Shown here piece by piece: positions 9,180-18,130 of a stretch of 64,000 nucleotides of DNA. Numbering within the stretch: the stretch's first letter is position 1; every line of letters begins with the position of its first letter. The stretch spans positions 1 to 64,000 of the forward strand of contig DLPC01000025.1 in NCBI GenBank assembly GCA_002478565.1, written 5' to 3'. The notes below the pieces were generated by a model. The model searched no databases. It worked only from the letters and a program-made list of their open reading frames with translations, and was not told where the DNA came from. The position numbers were made by a program, and so were the translations under genes. The DNA is from Flavobacteriales bacterium UBA7468. GTDB lineage: Bacteria; Bacteroidota; Bacteroidia; Flavobacteriales_D; Crocinitomicaceae.

Positions 9180-9187
9180 TATATTTG
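9180..9187 (+). promoter_or_regulatory. -7 promoter box TATATTTG of the ankyrin gene
   Basis: Exact match to the Bacteroidota TAnnTTTG element, 7 bases before the ATG at 9195. It supports that start over the upstream in-frame ATG at 9060, which would lie deep inside the DUF456 gene. No good -33 TTG is seen. Confidence 0.6.
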
Positions 9188-9194
9188 TACAACT

Positions 9195-9716
9195 ATGCTC
9201 AGAATTTTAGTTGTTTTTCTTTTGATCTCGCAGCAATCTTTTTGTCAAGACATTTTTGATCTGGCACGAAAAGGTAGTCGGGTTGAAATGCAGAAATACC
9301 TCAAAAAGCACCCCGATGAACTGAATCTTATTTCTGATCAGGGTGCGAGTCCATTTTTACTCGCTGCTTACAATGGCAATAACGAAGTTGCTAATTTACT
9401 CATTGAAAAAGGTGCAGACCTCAATCAATGTTACCCACAAGGTTCTGTCATTTATGCCCTGATTTATAAAAATAACTTAGTATTACTCGAAGAAATCCTG
9501 AAAAAAGGAGTCTCTCCAAATGATAGTTGCCAATTTGAACAAATGGGTTATCCCTTACACTTTGCAATGACCTTGCAACGTTATGAAGCCATTCAAATCC
9601 TAATGAAATACCCATTAAATTTGAATATCAAAGATCCTCAAGGCAGAACCTTGGATCAATTACTTATGCTCTACGGAGACCCTCAACTTAATGAAATACT
9701 AAACCATGAAAAATAA
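9195..9716 (+). CDS. Secreted ankyrin-repeat protein
   Basis: 173 residues from the ATG at 9195, which gives a proper signal peptide (about 1-17, MLRILVVFLLISQQSFCQ). The longer open frame from 9060 runs inside the preceding gene and is rejected as start. Ankyrin repeats follow: ASPFLLAAYNGNNEVANLL-type and YPLHFAMTLQRYEAIQIL-type helices, with GADLNQ and GVSPND turns. A protein-protein interaction role in the periplasm is likely; the partner is unknown. The 3' end overlaps the next start by 11 bases, so the two genes are probably translationally coupled. Confidence 0.85.
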   Translation: MLRILVVFLLISQQSFCQDIFDLARKGSRVEMQKYLKKHPDELNLISDQGASPFLLAAYNGNNEVANLLIEKGADLNQCYPQGSVIYALIYKNNLVLLEEILKKGVSPNDSCQFEQMGYPLHFAMTLQRYEAIQILMKYPLNLNIKDPQGRTLDQLLMLYGDPQLNEILNHEK

Positions 9717-11403
9717 ACTTACTTTACTCCTTTTTAGCTTTTTGTTGACTACGGCTTTCTGGGCACAAACTTACACCACTGGAGTGATCAATTTAACCAC
9801 AACAAGTGGGCTCGCTATGTCCGTAAAAATTGATGTCGGGACACAAGTAACACTCACCCTCACTGGCCCAACTGGACGTTGGTTTGCCCTTGGATTTAAT
9901 GCCAACAGCATGACCAACGGCACCGATGTAGTAGGAGTTCATAGCGCTAGTACACTCAATAATTTTGATGCCAAACTAATAGGTTTTGGAGCACCAGTTA
10001 CCGATTCACAACAAGACTGGACGATTACTTCCGATGTAAGCAACGCTGGTGTTCGCACTATTATCGCTACACGCCCATTAAATACCCTTGACCCCAATGA
10101 CTACACTTTTAGTGCCACGCCTTCAACACTCAGCTTGATTTGGGCGCGCTCCGCTTCTGCTAGTTTTACTTACAGTAACCACGGTTCGACAAATCGCGGA
10201 ACCGCACTCGTTACTTTTACTTTTGTGCCTGCACCAACTCCCCCAGCTGCCCCAACCGGAGCTGCTAATCAAACTTTATGTAGTGGTGCAACACTTGCAC
10301 AACTCACAGCAACTGGGACGGCCATTCAATGGTACGCGAGTGCAACAGGGGGAGCTGCTTTACCGAGCAATACCGTACTTGTTAATGGCACAACCTATTA
10401 CGCCTCTCAGACAGTAAATGGCCTTGAGTCTACAAATAGGCTTGCAGTAACAGCAACGCTTAATACTGCACCAGCAGCACCAAGTACAATCAATGGGCCC
10501 GTTCATTTTTGCTTCAATTCACTTGGTCAATCCTATTCAATTGCAACGGTTTCTGGCGCTACTTCTTACATCTGGACCACACCAGCAGGTGCAACAGGTT
10601 CAAGCACTTCGTCTAACATAAACTTACTTTTTACACCTAGCTTTCAGACAGGAACCTTAAGCGTTAAGTCACAAAATACTTGTGGTCAAAGCGCCTCCAC
10701 TACATTAATCATTAACCAACACCTATCCTCCGCTACAAATATTTCCGTTTCAGCTTGCGAATCCTACAATTTTAATGGTCAGGACTATACGCAAAGCGGG
10801 GTTTACACCTATCAAGGTACAACCATTTGGGGCTGCGATTCTTCTATCGTTCTCAATTTAACAATACACAATTCCGCTACAACTACTCAAACAGAAAGTG
10901 CCTGTGGAAGTTATGCTTGGAATGGTCAGTCTTTTTTTACAAGTGGACTTTATGCTGACACCCTTCAAACCCAAAATGGCTGCGATTCAATCATCAATTT
11001 GGACCTAACTATCTTTCCTATCGTGTCTCAAAGTTTTGATACAACCGTACTTGACTTATTTGTTTGGAATGGAATTGAATACGCAACTTCAGGAACATAC
11101 ACACAATTTTTTACTTCCGTTCATGGTTGTGACAGCACAGTGACTTATAATGTTACCATCAATGATAGTGGTTTAGGCGAGCTTCATGTACAGGAATTGC
11201 TTTATCCAAATCCGGTGAACGGAAACGGCATCATTGATATCTCAGTTCTTGATGAAATGAGTCGCTATGAAATCTATAGCATGGCAGGTGTACTATTTCA
11301 AGGAGGTCAAACCAAAAATGGTCGTATTGAACTCCAAGACCTACCAAGTGGGAACTACTTTATTGAAATCAATAAGCAGCGTTATTCTTTTGTAGTTCAT
11401 TAG
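9706..11403 (+). CDS. DOMON-like, Ig-like T9SS cargo with type A sorting domain
   Basis: 565 residues. Signal peptide 1-20; a DOMON-like domain (about 22-172, with GRWFALGFNANSM and GTDVVGVHS), a fold that binds haem or sugars; a Bacteroidota Ig-like domain (about 180-255); a PKD-like domain (about 260-345); then three copies of a 45-residue module ending GCDS(S/I/T). The C-terminus (LYPNPVNGNGIIDIS to YSFVVH) is a type A T9SS sorting domain, so the protein is secreted and probably attached to the surface. It overlaps the ankyrin gene by 11 bases. DOMON ligand unknown. Confidence 0.85.
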   Translation: MKNKLTLLLFSFLLTTAFWAQTYTTGVINLTTTSGLAMSVKIDVGTQVTLTLTGPTGRWFALGFNANSMTNGTDVVGVHSASTLNNFDAKLIGFGAPVTDSQQDWTITSDVSNAGVRTIIATRPLNTLDPNDYTFSATPSTLSLIWARSASASFTYSNHGSTNRGTALVTFTFVPAPTPPAAPTGAANQTLCSGATLAQLTATGTAIQWYASATGGAALPSNTVLVNGTTYYASQTVNGLESTNRLAVTATLNTAPAAPSTINGPVHFCFNSLGQSYSIATVSGATSYIWTTPAGATGSSTSSNINLLFTPSFQTGTLSVKSQNTCGQSASTTLIINQHLSSATNISVSACESYNFNGQDYTQSGVYTYQGTTIWGCDSSIVLNLTIHNSATTTQTESACGSYAWNGQSFFTSGLYADTLQTQNGCDSIINLDLTIFPIVSQSFDTTVLDLFVWNGIEYATSGTYTQFFTSVHGCDSTVTYNVTINDSGLGELHVQELLYPNPVNGNGIIDISVLDEMSRYEIYSMAGVLFQGGQTKNGRIELQDLPSGNYFIEINKQRYSFVVH

Positions 11404-11414
11404 CTGTAAAAGCC

Positions 11415-12545
11415 TCAATTACAAGAAACCCTGAGGGCTTCCTGGTAAATTTTATAATTTCTGATTGTTGAATTGCATTTTTTAACAATCAAAATAGCGG
11501 GCGTAATTCCTAAACCAAAACCCGCAGCTAATGCAGGGCCAACTTGCCATGTGGCAACCCCGATAGCAACGCTCCAAATAAAAGTGCCACCTATACCATA
11601 AAGAACACCTATCGCTTTACCTGTTCTGGCTTTTTCCAAGACAAATCGATCTGTTGCAAATTGTCTATCTTTTCCAAGATCGGTCACGCCTTCTAAACGA
11701 ACAACCTCATCTCTTTTCATAAAAAATGTTCCCGCCTGACCCTCAATGGCAAAATAATAATTGCCATCCGATTGAAAATAAAAATCAGAAAGTTTGTATT
11801 GGCAGCCAGAGCTTGTCGTTAGCGATTTAACAACAGGTACTTCACTTGTTCCGTAACGATACTCATCAGAGATACTCGAGCTATTCGTATTGGCTGGTAT
11901 TTGTTGTGATGGAACGACTTTCACATTTTCGTTATTATTATTCTCAGCCTCCTCAACTTGCGTCGAATCGGCTGAACTTGTCTTTGGTTGGCTAGATGCA
12001 ATATTTACCACTTTTTGACGCTCTGGTTTGGTATATTTTTGAGCCTCCGCGATTTGATAATAATTTAAATAGCGATCCATTTTCTTGACTTGAAAATAGC
12101 CCAAAATAAATAAAAGTGGTGTTGCAGCTAATTGAGGAGAATAACCAAGAAAGGGTACTGGCTGCGCCAGATCTACTGCTACTGCAGCCAGTGATGCAGC
12201 GCTTAAGCCAAGAAATATTTTTGGTTTCAGCGCTGCTAACTTTAAATTTTGGTTTTTTCGAGCAAAATGGTAGTCTTTTCCTATAAAAAATGAAGTCTCA
12301 TCGAGGTCATTTTTACTGATTTTATGAATGCGTTGACTTGGGAATTCACGAAAATAAAGGGTGTCTTCAGATTTAAAATAATACTTCATGCAGGTTACAA
12401 TTGAATCTGTACCCTTCAGTTTTAAAAGCACCCATTCGTCTTGATCAGGAAAGTGCTTTTTGTATTGTAAATTGGCAAAGAGACCTGTTTGTGCAGTAAA
12501 CTGCAAACAAAAAAATAATGGAAGTACGCGAAGTAGAGCTTTCAT
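11415..12545 (-). CDS. Unknown envelope protein with signal peptide
   Basis: 376 residues, not recognised. A signal peptide (about 1-19, LQFTAQTG) is followed by a beta-rich region reading LLKLKGTDSIVTCMKYYFKSE, one hydrophobic segment near 125-150, a low-complexity Ser/Asn/Glu linker (about 175-225), another beta-rich segment and a final hydrophobic, glycine-rich hairpin (about 305-350). The pattern suggests a membrane-attached envelope protein. It is convergent with the DOMON gene and lies downstream of the crtY-blh fusion on the same strand, but a terminator separates them. Confidence 0.7.
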   Translation of the reverse strand: MKALLRVLPLFFCLQFTAQTGLFANLQYKKHFPDQDEWVLLKLKGTDSIVTCMKYYFKSEDTLYFREFPSQRIHKISKNDLDETSFFIGKDYHFARKNQNLKLAALKPKIFLGLSAASLAAVAVDLAQPVPFLGYSPQLAATPLLFILGYFQVKKMDRYLNYYQIAEAQKYTKPERQKVVNIASSQPKTSSADSTQVEEAENNNNENVKVVPSQQIPANTNSSSISDEYRYGTSEVPVVKSLTTSSGCQYKLSDFYFQSDGNYYFAIEGQAGTFFMKRDEVVRLEGVTDLGKDRQFATDRFVLEKARTGKAIGVLYGIGGTFIWSVAIGVATWQVGPALAAGFGLGITPAILIVKKCNSTIRNYKIYQEALRVSCN

Positions 12546-12559
12546 TGTTGGTTCTATTT

Positions 12560-12593
12560 TAAACCAAAAATAGGGTGAAGGTCTTACTCACCC
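12560..12593 (-). terminator. Intrinsic terminator after the crtY-blh fusion
   Basis: Read on the minus strand, GGGTGA (12593-12588) pairs with TCACCC (12578-12573) across a 9-base loop, followed by TATTTTTGG. It lies between the fusion stop (12641) and the next minus-strand start (12545). Confidence 0.7.
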
Positions 12594-12640
12594 CAATTTG
12601 ATTTCACAAGGGACTGTACTTAAGTTGCGTAATTCGCAAG

Positions 12641-14596
12641 TTATGAGTGGCGCTTGTACAAAAGGTGCATGTAAATTACATGTGGGAAACTAAGCGCTGA
12701 TAGGAAAATAAAAAAGGTTCCCCAATTCAATTGATGAGCACTCGAAGTAAAAAGAAATAAGATGAAAAATAAAATTGCACCTATTGTAAATAAAGCACCT
12801 TTCTTCCAAAGTTGTAAAAAATTCATTTTGAGTGTGCGTTCCAAGAAAGTCCATCCATGCCAACTATGCTGAAAAATAAAGTAGAGTCCAAATGCACTGA
12901 TAAGCGGAAGTTGGAATGCAAGCAGCAAAACCAGGACAGATTCTAGTATTGATTTGTTAATTTTCATAACTAATCCTATGATCCAAACTCCTGATATGAA
13001 AAGCAGCTCAAACCAAGCACTCATTTGAAAATACCCAGTGCCCAATTTTGGCAAAGATACTTGCATGAACGCTAAAATCTCTATTGTTTCTTGCCAGTGT
13101 CCGAAGAGCATCAAGGCTAGCAAAGCTAACCCCCATAAAAATGCTCCTATTGGCGATCTTATTTGCCAATGTTGGAAATCAGCTTGTCCAAAATGCCACG
13201 CTGTGTAGCTTATAAAAAGCACAAGCCCAAGCACTGGCGTCGCAATCCAAATCAATAGCATGAATAATCCTAATGAGAGGTATTTTAGTAAGAATTTAGG
13301 ATTCCAAAGATGAGCATTCGGATTTTGATGCAGATGATCCAACGCGCCATGAGGAATACCAAAAGCGAGCATCCCAATAAATAAAATGATATTGTTAACG
13401 AAAGTCAATTGGAGCTCTCCTAAAATCACGAACAATAAACAAAAAAGAAATAGCCAACTTCGTTGCATAAAAAACCCCTTGATTTGTAGCGTTAAGTCCA
13501 AGAAGGCTGCTCTTAGAAAAAGCAGAATTGGCAGAGATTTCATAATGCGAAGCTCCCCACTAGCTGTACTTTTTTCATCTAAGAATTCGAGCACTTTATT
13601 GGCTTGATTCTTCTTAAATAGTTGTGAAAAAATGCGCTTCCCTTCTGATGGATATCGCGCTAAAATGTGTAGTAATAAGCGGTCATAATATTGAAACCTC
13701 TTTGTACTTATCCTTCGTTTAATTTGACTTTGCTGTTGAATACTTTTAACAATCAACGCACTATCTTCTAAATTTCGAACAAAAGAATAGCCCGTACTGG
13801 GTTTAAGTTGGCCACCATTAGCACCTGTTCGTATCCAATGATGGGCTTGAAAATTACGCTCTAAAGATGAACTGCACATCGGGATACAACCTTGTTCTCT
13901 TTCTAAAATTTGAAACGTTGTGTTTTTTTCAGTCAAGAAATTCTCGATGAGTGCTGTGGCATCTTTTTCTGAAATAAGGTCTTTTCCAAAACGCGTTGGT
14001 TCAATTAGTGCCTTATTACTAGCAAAGGGTAAAACGTATAAAAATTGGGTTTGCTTATTTTGAGCAACGGAAAAATCCATCATTGTGAAGACATCCGGAT
14101 CAAAAATAGGCGCATCCGTTTGTACCAACCAGCCATAAAAACTTTGTTTGAGCTGAACATCTTGAATTTTTTGCTTTTCAAATAAAGGTGGCCTGCTATC
14201 AAAAACAATTTTACCGAGCTGTTCAGGATACCCCTCTATCTGTTGCTCTTTCCAGGTGACATCATAGTTGCTCAACAAATTTCTTGTATGCGTATATAAA
14301 ACATCAGACCTTAAGTAATAGTAGTTCTTGCTCGCCAAAGATTGTGCATCGAGCGCATTGATTTTTACCTTTGACCAACTGTGTGTAACCAATTGATCAA
14401 GTGCGAATGCCTTAAGCTTTTCCGGCTCGAGCCAAAAACAGAAGGTGCGGTCATTGGCTACTTTTTGAGCAGGTTCATAAATGACAATTCGCTTGTTTGT
14501 AAGCATATCTCGGTTATGCAGCTCCATTAGAATCAATGAATTGGCACAACCCATGCCAATAAAGGCATAGTCAAAAGACGCTAGTAGTTCAGACAA
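12641..14596 (-). CDS. Fused lycopene beta-cyclase (CrtY) and Brp/Blh beta-carotene 15,15'-dioxygenase
   Basis: 651 residues in one uninterrupted frame. Residues 1 to about 385 are a CrtY-type lycopene cyclase: FAD-binding start DYAFIGMGCANSLI, then DRTFCFW, FLYVLPFASNKALIE and TGANGGQLKPSTGYSF. From about 395 to 651 is a polytopic Brp/Blh domain with its metal-binding histidines: PHGALDHLH (414-422), AWHFGQADFQHW (466-477), FQHSWHGW (575-582) and SFPHVIYMH near the end. Both halves are full length. Together they would turn lycopene into beta-carotene and cleave it to retinal, the rhodopsin chromophore. The start is TTG; the next Met (residue 15) would remove the FAD motif. No rhodopsin or other crt gene is in the window. 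The fusion is read directly; the coupled reaction is inference. Confidence 0.9.
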   Translation of the reverse strand: MSELLASFDYAFIGMGCANSLILMELHNRDMLTNKRIVIYEPAQKVANDRTFCFWLEPEKLKAFALDQLVTHSWSKVKINALDAQSLASKNYYYLRSDVLYTHTRNLLSNYDVTWKEQQIEGYPEQLGKIVFDSRPPLFEKQKIQDVQLKQSFYGWLVQTDAPIFDPDVFTMMDFSVAQNKQTQFLYVLPFASNKALIEPTRFGKDLISEKDATALIENFLTEKNTTFQILEREQGCIPMCSSSLERNFQAHHWIRTGANGGQLKPSTGYSFVRNLEDSALIVKSIQQQSQIKRRISTKRFQYYDRLLLHILARYPSEGKRIFSQLFKKNQANKVLEFLDEKSTASGELRIMKSLPILLFLRAAFLDLTLQIKGFFMQRSWLFLFCLLFVILGELQLTFVNNIILFIGMLAFGIPHGALDHLHQNPNAHLWNPKFLLKYLSLGLFMLLIWIATPVLGLVLFISYTAWHFGQADFQHWQIRSPIGAFLWGLALLALMLFGHWQETIEILAFMQVSLPKLGTGYFQMSAWFELLFISGVWIIGLVMKINKSILESVLVLLLAFQLPLISAFGLYFIFQHSWHGWTFLERTLKMNFLQLWKKGALFTIGAILFFILFLFTSSAHQLNWGTFFIFLSALSFPHVIYMHLLYKRHS

Positions 14597-14608
14597 TAGT
14601 TAGGTATA

Positions 14609-14624
14609 GGTTATAAATATAACC
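14609..14624. promoter_or_regulatory. A/T-rich dyad upstream of crtY-blh
   Basis: GGTTATA and TATAACC form 7-bp inverted arms around AA, 12 bases upstream of the fusion's TTG start. A TTGACA-like hexamer lies on the minus strand at 14637-14632, but too close for a normal -33/-7 spacing to this dyad. It may be an operator or a pair of promoter half-sites. Confidence 0.4.
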
Positions 14625-14705
14625 CATTGATTGTCAAAATGTTTATCTCGCATCAAGACAAACATAATGTTGCGCTTTATTATTGGAAAATCCATATTTT
14701 TAAAC

Positions 14706-16841
14706 ATGAAAAAATTCGTGCTCCCTCTTTTTATTTTGCTTATCCATAGTATTTGGGCGCAAATCCCGAGCTATGTTCCCGTATATGGTCTGTTATCCTA
14801 CTACCCTTTTAATGGAAATGGCAACGATGCTAGCGTTAATGCCAATCATTTGACAAACTATGGTGCAGTTCCAACGACAGATCGATTTAATAATGCCAAT
14901 GCAGCATATAATTTCAATGGCAGTACCCAATACCTGCTACAAAATACCCCAAATTTTATTTTTAATCCTTCTTCGACATTTACGGTTTCTTTGTGGCATA
15001 ACCGTAACAATAGCTCTGTAGTTGGCATTCCGATAATGCATGCGACTAACGCTGCTGGAAACTTTATTTGGATTTTTCAAACCGGTGCTACAAATATGCA
15101 ATTTGGGACCAATAAGCAACAGGCTGCTTGGTTTTGGGCTCAAAGTACAAGCACAACTAGTGTATGGACACATATTGTTATGGTTTATAATGCTGGGGTC
15201 ATGACCCTTTACAAAGACAACGTACTTGTTGCTACAACCAACTTTACCCACACAGGTGTTACCAGTACGACATTACCACTTTATGTAGGACGCGGAATAG
15301 GAGGCAACTATTTTAATGGGAAAATCGATGATGTCGGTATTTGGAACCGGTGCCTTACAACTTGTGAAATCAATGATTTGTTCAATGCCTCCAATTCACT
15401 TACAACAGTAAATGCAGGCCCCAACTTGTATGCTTGTAATGGTGGTTCTGTTACGCTAAATGGAACAGGCGCCAATACCTATATTTGGTCTCCAAATGTC
15501 ACGAATGGAACTGCATTTACGCCTAGTATCAATCAGACCTATACCCTCACAGGAATCAATACAAATGGTTGCTCGGCCTGGGACCAAACAGATGTATTAC
15601 TTCAGCAATATAGCATTGATGCCGGTGCGAACCAAACCGTATGCCAAGGAGGCAGTGTCACACTTGCCGCTACGGGTGCTGGGAATTTTAACTGGAATAA
15701 CAATGTCATCGATGGGCAAGCTTTTGTGCCCAATCAGGGTGGTTATTATACCGTCAGCGGAACAAGTCCTCAAGGTTGTTTGGCCGTTGACTCCCTGCTA
15801 CTAACCCTAAACCCATTGCCAAATGTTGATGCAGGCAATGACACCGTAATTTGTGGTGGCACACCAATTATTTTTAATGCCACTGGGGCTCAAAACTATT
15901 CTTGGAGCAATGGAGTTACCAACGGTCAAAGCTTAGCTGTGACAAGCACCGCTACTTTTACAGTGAGTGGCACCTCAGCAGCTGGCTGTGTAGCTCAGGA
16001 CAGCATAACGATAATTGTCAATCCCATTCCAAATATCGATGCTGGGCCAGATGTCTATACTTGTCAAGGACAATATGTTACCTTCAATGCAGTTGGCGGA
16101 ATCAATTTACAATGGAATAATGGCGTACAAGATGGGGTGCCATTTTTACCTGTGTCAAATGGAACTTATGTAGTTACCGGAATGAGCAATGATGGTTGTT
16201 ATGGCAGCGATACACTTATATTAAATTACGGCAATTTACCTGACCTCAATGCCGGCCCGGACCAACAAATTTGTTTTGGTGAAGAAGCCATTCTTTATGG
16301 AACAGGGGGTATCTTCATGTATTGGAATAACGGGGTAGCTGACAGCATTCCATTTATTCCGTCTACCACTAGCTCGTATGTACTCACCGGGGCAAGTCCT
16401 GAAGGCTGCTTGAGTACAGATACAGTAACAGTTTTTGTCAATGAATCCACGAGTACTACGCTCAATATTTCAGCAATTGATAGCTACACGTTAAATGGTC
16501 AAACCTATACAGCGTCGGGTAACTATACTCAGATTTTTACCAATGCAGCTGGTTGTGATAGTTTGGTGATTCTTAATCTTACACTAGATTTTACAGGTAT
16601 CGAAGAAAATGCAAACCTAAACTGGAAGCTTTATCCTAACCCAGCGTCAGTTAGTGCATTAATTGAAGTAAATGAAAGGCTTTTAGGTACGGCAATTGTA
16701 TTCTACGACGCATTCGGTAAAGAAATATTGAGGAATATAGCTTATTCTCAAGGAACAATAATTGATCTTCAGCAGCTACCAACAGGAATCTACTTCGTGC
16801 GGGTTGGTTCTGAAATACAGCGTTTAGAGGTAGTGAGGTAG
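14706..16841 (+). CDS. LamG-domain, PKD-like-repeat T9SS cargo with type A sorting domain
   Basis: 711 residues from the ATG at 14706, chosen because it gives a normal signal peptide (MKKFVLPLFILLIHSIWAQ); the frame is open upstream to 14631. A LamG/concanavalin-like domain (about 30-230; LYVGRGIGGNYFNGKIDDVGIW) suggests glycan binding. Five beta-rich repeats of 69-70 residues follow, each starting (V/I/L)(N/D)AG and ending in a Gly-Cys before Asp. Then comes one GCDSL module like those in the DOMON protein, and a type A T9SS domain (LYPNPASVSALIEV to RLEVVR). Secreted surface protein; ligand unknown. Confidence 0.88.
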   Translation: MKKFVLPLFILLIHSIWAQIPSYVPVYGLLSYYPFNGNGNDASVNANHLTNYGAVPTTDRFNNANAAYNFNGSTQYLLQNTPNFIFNPSSTFTVSLWHNRNNSSVVGIPIMHATNAAGNFIWIFQTGATNMQFGTNKQQAAWFWAQSTSTTSVWTHIVMVYNAGVMTLYKDNVLVATTNFTHTGVTSTTLPLYVGRGIGGNYFNGKIDDVGIWNRCLTTCEINDLFNASNSLTTVNAGPNLYACNGGSVTLNGTGANTYIWSPNVTNGTAFTPSINQTYTLTGINTNGCSAWDQTDVLLQQYSIDAGANQTVCQGGSVTLAATGAGNFNWNNNVIDGQAFVPNQGGYYTVSGTSPQGCLAVDSLLLTLNPLPNVDAGNDTVICGGTPIIFNATGAQNYSWSNGVTNGQSLAVTSTATFTVSGTSAAGCVAQDSITIIVNPIPNIDAGPDVYTCQGQYVTFNAVGGINLQWNNGVQDGVPFLPVSNGTYVVTGMSNDGCYGSDTLILNYGNLPDLNAGPDQQICFGEEAILYGTGGIFMYWNNGVADSIPFIPSTTSSYVLTGASPEGCLSTDTVTVFVNESTSTTLNISAIDSYTLNGQTYTASGNYTQIFTNAAGCDSLVILNLTLDFTGIEENANLNWKLYPNPASVSALIEVNERLLGTAIVFYDAFGKEILRNIAYSQGTIIDLQQLPTGIYFVRVGSEIQRLEVVR
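15408..16442 (+). repeat. Five PKD-like coding repeats, 207-210 bp
   Basis: Units begin at 15408, 15615, 15825, 16035 and 16245. All carry (V/I/L)(N/D)AG at the start, a Cys about ten residues in, a central W(N/S)N-G(V) or WSP motif and a second Cys near the end. The strict spacing shows tandem duplication; the DNA has diverged. Confidence 0.9.
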
Positions 16842-16845
16842 AGCG

Positions 16846-18129
16846 TTACCCCTCAACCCTGAGGATGTAATTGTTCTTTTTGCCCTTGCCAAGTAGTACA
16901 TAACGCCCATTGATGAGGTCTTTGGTAGTGAGGATGTAATCTTCAGCAACCTTTTCTTTATTAACAGAAATTGCATTGGCTTTCAACTCTCTACGCGCTT
17001 CCCCGTTAGAGCTCAGAAAACCTGTTTTTGCAGCTAATGCTTCTACAATATGAAGACCGGCACCGAACTCTGCAGAAGTAATAGTAGCCTGATCTACGCC
17101 TTCAAAAACACTAAAAAAGTCTTTTTCTGAGAGCGCTTGTAGGTCAGCGGCGGTCGATTTGCCAAATAAAATATTACTTGCTGCAATTGCTGTTTGCAAT
17201 GCGGCGGCTCCATGCACGCGCGTGGTGATGTCTTCAGCCACGGCTTTTTGCAAAGCCCTTAAATGAGGGGCTTCTGTATGTTCTGCCTCTATGGCTTCAA
17301 TCTCCTCTTTGGTTTTGAGCGTAAAGATTCGGATATAGTTTGCAGCATCTGTATCAGAGGCATTGAGCCAAAACTGATAAAAAGCATAAGGGCTTGTTTT
17401 TTCAGGATCGAGCCAAACTGAACCACTTTCAGTTTTGCCAAACTTAGTGCCATCGGCTTTTTTAATGAGTGGAGTTGTTACGGCATAAGCCTCACCACCA
17501 GATTTTCTTCTGATCAGTTCTGTACCCGTTACGATATTGCCCCATTGGTCAGAACCACCAAGTTGAATGATACAATTATGGTGTTGATTGAGGTAATAGA
17601 AGTCATAGCCCTGCACCAATTGGTATGAAAACTCAGTAAATGACATGCCGGTCTCTAGGCGTTTTTTTACTGAATCTTTGGCCATCATGTAATTTACGCT
17701 AATGTGCTTGCCAATATCTCTGATGAAATCTAGAAAAGACATTTTTTCAAACCAATCGTAATTATTGACCATCACAGCTGCATTTGATCCGGCATTAAAA
17801 TCAAGGAAAGCCTCTAACTGTTTTCTGACGCAGGCAACATTGTGCTGCAGTGTTTCTGCATCTAGTAAATTACGTTCTTGACTTTTGCCAGATGGGTCAC
17901 CAACCATTCCTGTTGCGCCCCCAACTAAAGCGTAAGGCTTGTGCCCTGCTCGTTGAAAGTGAACAAGTGTCATGATCTGCACTAAGTGTCCTACATGCAA
18001 AGAATCTGCCGTTGGGTCAAAACCAATATAACCTGAGGAAACTTGCTTCATGAGGGCTTCTTCGGTTCCGGGCATCATGTCGTGGATCATACCACGCCAT
18101 CTGAGTTCTTCAATAAAGTTTGTAGGCAT
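16846..18129 (-). CDS. tyrS: Tyrosyl-tRNA synthetase
   Basis: 427 residues, full length for the bacterial TyrRS. The class I signature is HVGH (residues 45-48), and the KMSKS-type loop reads KFGKT. The tyrosine-binding block YDFYYLNQ and the GGSDQWGN motif are present, and an S4 RNA-binding domain closes the protein (KANAISVNKEKV to the end). It charges tRNA-Tyr in the cytoplasm. It starts one base after the gldA stop and is the last gene of the minus-strand run. Its 3' end is 4 bases from the convergent LamG gene. Confidence 0.97.
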   Translation of the reverse strand: MPTNFIEELRWRGMIHDMMPGTEEALMKQVSSGYIGFDPTADSLHVGHLVQIMTLVHFQRAGHKPYALVGGATGMVGDPSGKSQERNLLDAETLQHNVACVRKQLEAFLDFNAGSNAAVMVNNYDWFEKMSFLDFIRDIGKHISVNYMMAKDSVKKRLETGMSFTEFSYQLVQGYDFYYLNQHHNCIIQLGGSDQWGNIVTGTELIRRKSGGEAYAVTTPLIKKADGTKFGKTESGSVWLDPEKTSPYAFYQFWLNASDTDAANYIRIFTLKTKEEIEAIEAEHTEAPHLRALQKAVAEDITTRVHGAAALQTAIAASNILFGKSTAADLQALSEKDFFSVFEGVDQATITSAEFGAGLHIVEALAAKTGFLSSNGEARRELKANAISVNKEKVAEDYILTTKDLINGRYVLLGKGKKNNYILRVEG

Positions 18130-18130
18130 T

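Noticed and set aside
9060..9194. N-terminal extension of the ankyrin protein
   Set aside because: It overlaps DUF456 by about 100 bases and hides a good signal peptide that begins at 9195.
11411..11440. Possible terminator between the DOMON gene and the minus-strand unknown
   Set aside because: The GCCTCA/TGAGGGC arms need a bulge and no T-run follows.
12641..14596. Microbial rhodopsin gene expected near blh
   Set aside because: I looked for a seven-helix protein with a retinal-lysine helix in neighbouring frames and found none in the window.
16851..16864. CCTCA-ACCC-TGAGG hairpin
   Set aside because: It is within the 3' end of tyrS, has only 5 bp and no T-run.
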